Position numbers and translations under genes: made by a program. A stretch of DNA of 64,000 bases, from assembly GCA_921293015.1 (NCBI GenBank), contig OV121088.1, positions 15,909,645 through 15,973,644 of the forward strand. Reading direction: 5' to 3'. The notes beneath the pieces are model-generated. The model ran no database searches. It worked only from the letters and a program-made list of their open reading frames with translations, and was not told the origin of the DNA. Of this stretch, positions 57,782-64,000 are shown in pieces. Positions within the stretch are counted from its first letter, which is position 1, and each line of letters opens with the position of its first letter. Source of the DNA: Phorcus lineatus (taxonomy: Eukaryota; Mollusca; Gastropoda; Trochida; Trochidae).

Positions 57782-60700
57782 ATGAAAAGAATAGTTGTTC
57801 ACCGTAATGGTTCAAATGTGGATGGAAAGGTAAGCGAATCGCCCATGATTGAAAATGATCAGGCAAATGATCATAAACGTCCTTGTCTTGTGATGACTGA
57901 CTCACTTGATTGTTTAGATTTCCTCAAGACATTCCAACATTAAATTTTTTTTAACGCCGAAATTGACTTTAAAGGGTCGACTTCTTTAGCAAACAGACAA
58001 AGTCCATTTCCATTTACTAATCGTTTAACTTTTAATATCATAATCAGTTTAATTGAGGTTTATTTATTACTCTTCTTACATTGCAGGTACTGATTTTAAG
58101 TAATATTAGATAATGAGTTTTCCTTTATAACTATTCATCAATTATAAGAAGATAAGTGATTGTTTACTTTTGAATTAAATCTTGCTCATCATTTGAATGT
58201 AAATAGATATAGGCAATATCTTTCTCATTGAATTCATTTTTCTCAAGCGTCAACTTTAACCAGAAGCTTTTTGAATAGCCAATAGATGCGAATTAAAGGA
58301 TCATTAGGACTTGAGCAACCTTATTTTTCTGGAGAAAAACAAAACTCATATGAAACATATTGTTAAGAACAGAATCAACATTTGACAAGCATCAGTGACT
58401 AAGTGCAGTGACAAGAATATTTATTTTTATATACAGGTTTTACTGTCCTGTTTATTTATAAACAATTTGCCAATTTCTTTCAATTTTATGAAAAAAAAAT
58501 GTAATCAGTTATCTAATTGATTTTACCATTGATCACTGACAGATTATTGCTGTATCGGAGAGTATCGAGTTAATATTGGCTGAGGCTGGGAGGAAACTAG
58601 GTCTCGCGGCGCCGTCACGCCTTTTCACTGCCAAAGGAGGACTCATCGAAGATGTCTCACTTTTCAGGTAATAAAACTTTACATTTCTCTCTATTCTCTC
58701 TTGTTTCAGGGTGTAAGTGAATTAGCTAAGTGTTATGAATATTTACAAGACCATATTCATATTTCAGCCTTGTTATTGAAACTTGGTTGAAATGAATATG
58801 CAATGTATGTTTGTCAACAATATAATTACAGTTTTTGTGCCATTGTTTTTATTAAAACAAACAGCAGTGAATATTTGACCCCATGCTGATTATGGACTAT
58901 AATTAATTAGCCACTTAATGGCACAGTGGGCCTGGTGTTTATAGGTCTCACGGGAGTCTTGGTTCAATTTCGAGAACATGCTGTTTCACTGTCAACTCAC
59001 ACTGAGTGTTTTAAACCATCAGCCTTGGAGACAAGGTTATTTGTTGAGACCAATTGGTTGAGACTGAAAACCACTTTCAAAAGTACTTCAATCATAAATC
59101 TATTGCTGCCGATATTGTGTTTTATTTGTTTTTGTTTTGCTCATTATTATATTTGGTTATCATATTTGTATTTGCCCACCAAGGGATTTTGCACTGAATC
59201 AAAATGAAACAATTCACCTATCTGTGTTTAGAGACATTCTCTGAAAATGATAAGGTTGATGTCTTAGGGATTTGAAACCTGGTCATCTCTCTTGATAAAA
59301 TAAACAAACGAACCACTTTGCTCTACATCTTCCGAATTAAGTAATATGTAATCTCATTAAAATCAGTTCAAAGATAACACACAAACCATGCAGCATTTCT
59401 GACATGAGAAGTAACCCATGGGTACCCTTCAAGTTCTTGAAAATAAAATGAATGCATTTTGTTGAATAAAAATATGTATTATATATGTTTGCAGAGATGA
59501 TGAGAAAATCTATGTCTCAGAAGGGGATCCCTTTATTGGTGAGTTATGCAATTTTTTTATAATTGAAGCATGTAAAAAAGGAAGTCTTTTGCTAACAAGA
59601 GCAAAACTGATGCAGTATATGAAGTCTGATAGAAATCTTTCAATTGCTAAAATCTTTATCTGTATTACTTGAACAAGTGAATTTAAGACCGGATTCAGAT
59701 TAGGGGTGAAACCTTTCACTACTACAGTAGTTGAACCGCAGTATTTTATGTTCGGTTCGGTGCACCGTACATATACATGGATTTTCGGTTCGTACCACAT
59801 ATTTAATTTGTGTCCAAAATATCACTTTATTAACTTAAAAAAACAATAATATTTATTCCAAAAAGTCACTGATCAAAAAATTTGTATTTATGATCATTAA
59901 ACGTCTTCAAGTTTTGAAGTGGTAACGATACACGTCACCATTTACCCGGAAGTAAACATTCGGAACGATTTAGTGTGATCTTTAACTCTCAATAGTAGTG
60001 TTTGAATGATGTGAACCTTTCAAGATCTCGTTCAAAGATATATGGCGACTATTGGTTTCATACCGAACTGAAAATATACCAAAGTAAGGGTCTTGTACCG
60101 CAATATGCACCAAACCGAAGCTCAAGCGTACCGTTTCACCCCTAATTCAGATGTATTTAATCTCTTTGTATATGTCACAATGGACATACTGGCGGAGAAT
60201 TTCACAAAATAAGTTTCTCTTATCACAATCTAGTTGAGACTAGCTTTAGTGATCTGTCATTACTTCTAAGAATTACTGATTGAAGTCTTGTTCAGCTGAC
60301 CTTTGAAGAGCTTTGAACTGACAAATAAAATGTTGACAGGAAGTATGTTTTGAACCAATCAAAGAAAAGATTCTTTTGGAATCTTGCTAATGTTTGTCCT
60401 GCTATGTCAATTGTTATCTTGTAAACTTTTTTGTGGTTGTCTGAACTAATTCATTAAATTCCTTTTGCACAAATGATTAAATACATAACACATGAATATT
60501 CCGTCAAAACTTACTGCACAGGGCGATTTTGTAATCATCTTTGACAATATAATTCACCACTAAACATCGATTACAATTTGATTTTATAATCAAGGTATAT
60601 ACGAATAACTTGATAATAGCAATGGCCCGGGATTCAAAGTGCTTGGCCAGCTCTCATGCGATTGGCTGATTTTGTGCTTTTGCAACACAGAATAGATATG

Positions 60701-63560
60701 TAATTCTCTAGATGTACTAACGAACTTAAGGATGTATACTATCACAGTTAATTTGAACTAGATTGCTTTCATGAGGAATAACCACTACACAAAAAGCCAT
60801 GGCTGGTAAAAATAATGCACGGTAATTACAATGTAGCATCCAGTTGTCAAAAGAATTTAAAGATAATATAATCATGAACATGCATTTAGCTATCTAGAAT
60901 GTGCTAACTAGCACAATGTAATGTCAAGCTTTCAAAAGGGCAGGTTGATTTTAAACATTATATATTCATGAACATGAATTTTCCTATTAGAATACTTGAA
61001 TGGTTGAGAGGAGTATAAACAAAAGTGCAACAAAAGGCTATTACTTTGATATTGATCCCCGGAATTCAAAGTCGTAAGAGACGGTAATGCTTTGCTGTTA
61101 TTCGTATATACCTTGATGTAGTAGGGATACTCCTCCATTTGAGAGATGCTAAAATATAATGAGACGTTAACCTTGGTTTGTCAATCATATTTCTTAGACC
61201 ATAGTTACCAGAAACATATTTGCTCCATGTAACTCCTTGTAGGTTTGGCTAAAGGTTATAGCTGTCATCTATTGAAAATTTTGCCTTGGGGGATCACACT
61301 TATAATTTATATTTTAAAAATTGTAAAGGGAAGTTCCAACATCCTGAACTTACAATGGATACACCACCTGTGACTTGGGGTTTCAATGTAGTCTAAGATT
61401 GGGGGGTAGGGGTTTGGTGCTGTAAAGTTGAAATGGTGAAACTTAAAAGGAACAGACACCTATCATATTGAATATATTATGTAACCACTTCTGTAAAGAA
61501 TATATGTATTTGTCGTTAAAACGATCACACTAAGAGAACAGAGACTTATCTTTGTCAAATGCTCATTTGTTTGATTTAACAAGAAATCCAGAGATATTTG
61601 ATAATTTTGTTGGTTAAGCTTTATAGCTTATTTCATAAATTTCCTCTTGGAAATGTGTCTAAAAAATAAAATTTTTATAGACTAAGCTATGGTATGATTA
61701 ACACCACTTTTTAACTTGAAGATAATTAGAACATCATTATTTCAGCTCTGTCTCTGTCACCCACAGCAGTTATTTCCCCTCCTCCCCCTCGTCCTAAGTC
61801 AGACCCTCCCCCACCCCACAGGATGTGCACCAAGTCGGAGTGGGTGACCCTCAACGTGGGCGGGACATTGTTCACAACAACAAGGTCAGTATTTTCAATG
61901 TTCCTTGTCATATCCGGGTGGAAATTTGTAGTTATTGGTTCACTATTATGTTATAGAAACAGAATTACGTACCTTTAAGATAAAAATATCAATAATAATG
62001 ACGCGTACCACTCCTCCTTTTTGTAGAGAAAAGGGTATTGCAATATATTTTTGCTTTTCATATTTTATTTTGTCCATACTCAATTGGCAGTCGTTTTGTA
62101 AAGATAGATAATTCAGTGACTGCTTTCAGACTTTTAACATGTCTGTGATATTAGCAATTCAAGATCACTATTTGTCTACAACTTTCAGTAAAATCACTTT
62201 TTGGTTATGTTTTACTGCAAATTTACAATTTCTTAAAACCTCCAATATATTGGATATTTTCAGAAGAGTGTACGAGTACATATCATGTTGTTTCTGTATT
62301 GCAATATACTGATATACTGATAATACTGCGCACCCTTAATTGATCATACGTTCATTTGTGCATTAATTCACAAGCATAATGCGCTCTTTGCGTTCTAGGG
62401 ATAGGACGATAATTTACAGGTAGCATTAACTGAACAAGTGTGTCTTAAGTTTAGATTTAAAAGCATTTGGGACGACAGCAGATTTTAGATGGTCTGGTAG
62501 CCTGATACAGTTGATAAATTGTTCATTTATAAAGCAATAGTGAACAAATTACCTACTTTAGATCACATTATATGCAATAGAACAATTTCTCGTACTCTAG
62601 CAGGTCAAGTCCTGGTGGTTAAGTTGGTAAGCTTTTAGTGTGGTCAGTTTTGGCGGTTGTCGCCTGACTGAGTGTATCAGTACAAGAATTAATGGAAGTT
62701 AGTGTGATTTCAAATATAAGAAAGTTACTAGCACAAGAAAGAAACTATTCAGTTTTACTCATGGATTCACACTTGAAAATTGTACTATTTCATTTGGGCA
62801 CGTTATTTTTTTCTGGTTTTTCCATGCCTGACTATGTACAATAATCATTATTGTGATAATGGTGTGAACATAAAATGTGTATTGTAAATATCGTGTTTGA
62901 AGTATGGAATCATTGTATTGAACATAATAGATAAATTACATCCTTATGCAAATTTTCCTCTTGCTTTAAATTTCTTCCCCATTGGATTGATTTCATTCTT
63001 TGCTATAAAGAAAATCTAATGTTATTGAATATTGAAAGGCACAAAAATACTTACAAGAATTAGGAAATATGTAAGATAATGGGAATAATTCTCATAATGA
63101 TTATAAGTATCATCACACACACTTATAAACGTTACCAAATATATTCACAACTTTGAAGTAAAAAATTTGCTTTGCCCTATGCAATAACCTTACATTTTAT
63201 TTTCACAACATCCTGTTGCATAAGCGTAATTGTTGCTGGATGCTGGATGCAAGTCTTCTCATTGGCTGGTTAGATAGCTAGCGATACGAGGCTTTTGGCC
63301 TAAAGGATATCAGGGTATATGGAAGGAGCTTGATCAGCGGATTCTATTACGCTGATGAAGCAGGATATTTCACAAATATGCATCCAAAATATGTTGATTT
63401 GTGCGGAAATGATATTTACTTGCATAATGTATATGTGCACATATGATAAATAGGACACTTCTTTTATCTTATGTACAATACAAGGATTTCTACTTCAGGG
63501 GAACTCTGACACGAACTGACCCAGACAGTATGTTGGCTCGCATGTTTACCAGTGAAGATG
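57782..63560 (+). CDS. KCTD9: KCTD9-like BTB/POZ protein, 5' part (runs off the window)
   Basis: Exons: 57782-57829, 58543-58667, 59495-59538, 61746-61884, 63499-63560; in phase, 139 residues before the window edge, and the last exon ends at a GTAGGT donor. KCTD9 has an N-terminal KHA (ubiquitin-like) domain, a BTB domain and C-terminal pentapeptide repeats, and is a probable cullin-3 adaptor. Seen here: MKRIVVHRNGSNVDGK and TAKGGLIEDVSLFRDDEKIY (KHA-like, 1-72), a proline-rich linker (PPPPRPKSDPPPPHR, 84-98), then WVTLNVGGTLFTTTR (105-119) and TRTDPDSMLARMF, the BTB start. The rest of BTB and the pentapeptide repeats lie beyond 64000. The proline-rich linker seems longer and richer than in vertebrate KCTD9. 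Confidence 0.9.
59701..60144. mobile_element. hAT-type MITE with 8-bp target duplication
   Basis: Ends TAGGGGTGAAAC and GTTTCACCCCTA, flanked by ATTCAGAT at 59693-59700 and 60145-60152. Subterminal GGTTCGGTGCACCGT and CGGTTCGTACC motifs and the 8-bp duplication fit hAT elements. 444 bp, no coding capacity. KCTD9 intron 3. Confidence 0.88.
62426..62515 (-). pseudogene. Second LINE ORF2 C-terminal scrap
   Basis: The minus strand reads RLPDHLKSAVVPNAFKSKLK followed by THLFS and a stop, the same end pattern as the 54.6-kb remnant but a different sequence. About 90 bp in KCTD9 intron 4. Confidence 0.5.
63209..63367. mobile_element. Foldback MITE, CATCCTGCT family, copy 3
   Basis: Ends CATCCTGTTGCATAAGCGTA and TTACGCTGATGAAGCAGGAT, flanked by TTTCACAA at 63201-63208 and 63368-63375. 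The 8-bp duplication suggests a hAT-type insertion and fixes the ends of this family. KCTD9 intron 4. Confidence 0.85.
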
Positions 63561-64000
63561 GTAGGTGGAACTTAATAAGTAATTACCGTTATTATTTTTC
63601 ATGGAAACTTGTGAAGAGATTGACCAAGATATTTCACATTCCTGTGAATCCATGGAATGTGTGTGAAAGAGAAAACATAGCTCTGTGTTCTTCTTCTATA
63701 AGAAAAATCTCAAAGGATTGTTTCCCCCGCCTTGAGGTTATTCTTAAGAGCTGAGGAGTCATGTTTTCTCCTATTCATGAACTGTCAACTGTCCAAATTT
63801 ACAAATCAAAGTTTTTTAATTCCCAAATCTGGCATTATAAAGAGTATGTCTCCCTCCATTGTGTTATATTGAAGCAGAGGAGATGTGATTATTATAGAAG
63901 AATTCAAATCTACTATCTGAACTAGTCTTTATTGGTCTGGAGGTAAAGCATTTGGGTTACAGAGCAAATCCAGCCAAATCAGCCTTGAAAATTTAACTTT

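Overview
The window looks like nuclear DNA of an invertebrate animal, most probably a marine mollusc and perhaps a bivalve. It is AT-rich, its genes are split into many short exons with GT-AG introns, there are no operons, and non-coding space is crowded with small foldback transposons and a dispersed SINE-like repeat. The species assignment is inference. The gene models come from matching splice sites, exon phases and protein motifs by eye.

Layout. 1-3.7 kb holds a 3-kb foldback element with 6-bp target duplications. 3.75-15.2 kb (+) is an eight-exon gene for a small secreted protein of a family I do not recognise (paralogue A). Its last exon and 3' UTR have been amplified into a roughly 16-copy 180-bp satellite reaching about 18.06 kb. 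19.7-28.8 kb (+) is a second copy (paralogue B), with identical lengths and phases for exons 2-8 but no satellite. 30.9-37.3 kb (+) is a complete seven-exon ADP-ribosylhydrolase ARH3 (ADPRS) gene; its intron 6 carries a 1.15-kb near-perfect foldback with 8-bp target duplications. 39.96-56.78 kb (-) is a complete 24-exon PTCD3 gene (mitochondrial ribosomal protein mS39). 57.8 kb to the window edge (+) is the 5' part of KCTD9, covering the KHA-like N-terminus and the start of the BTB domain.

ARH3 and PTCD3 are tail to tail. PTCD3 and KCTD9 are head to head with about 1 kb between their start codons, which suggests a shared promoter region. ARH3 (removal of serine ADP-ribose), PTCD3 (mitochondrial translation) and KCTD9 (a BTB protein, probable cullin-3 adaptor) are housekeeping genes with no evident pathway link. 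The two secreted paralogues are a local tandem duplication.

The most unusual feature is a pair of tandem arrays, each built from a gene-structure boundary. In paralogue A the repeat unit is the end of the coding sequence plus stop codon plus AATAAA signals. In PTCD3 the unit is an exon end plus its splice donor together with a good splice acceptor, so 15 consecutive units each look like a complete microexon: six of 30 nt that stay in frame, and nine of about 33 nt that carry a stop.
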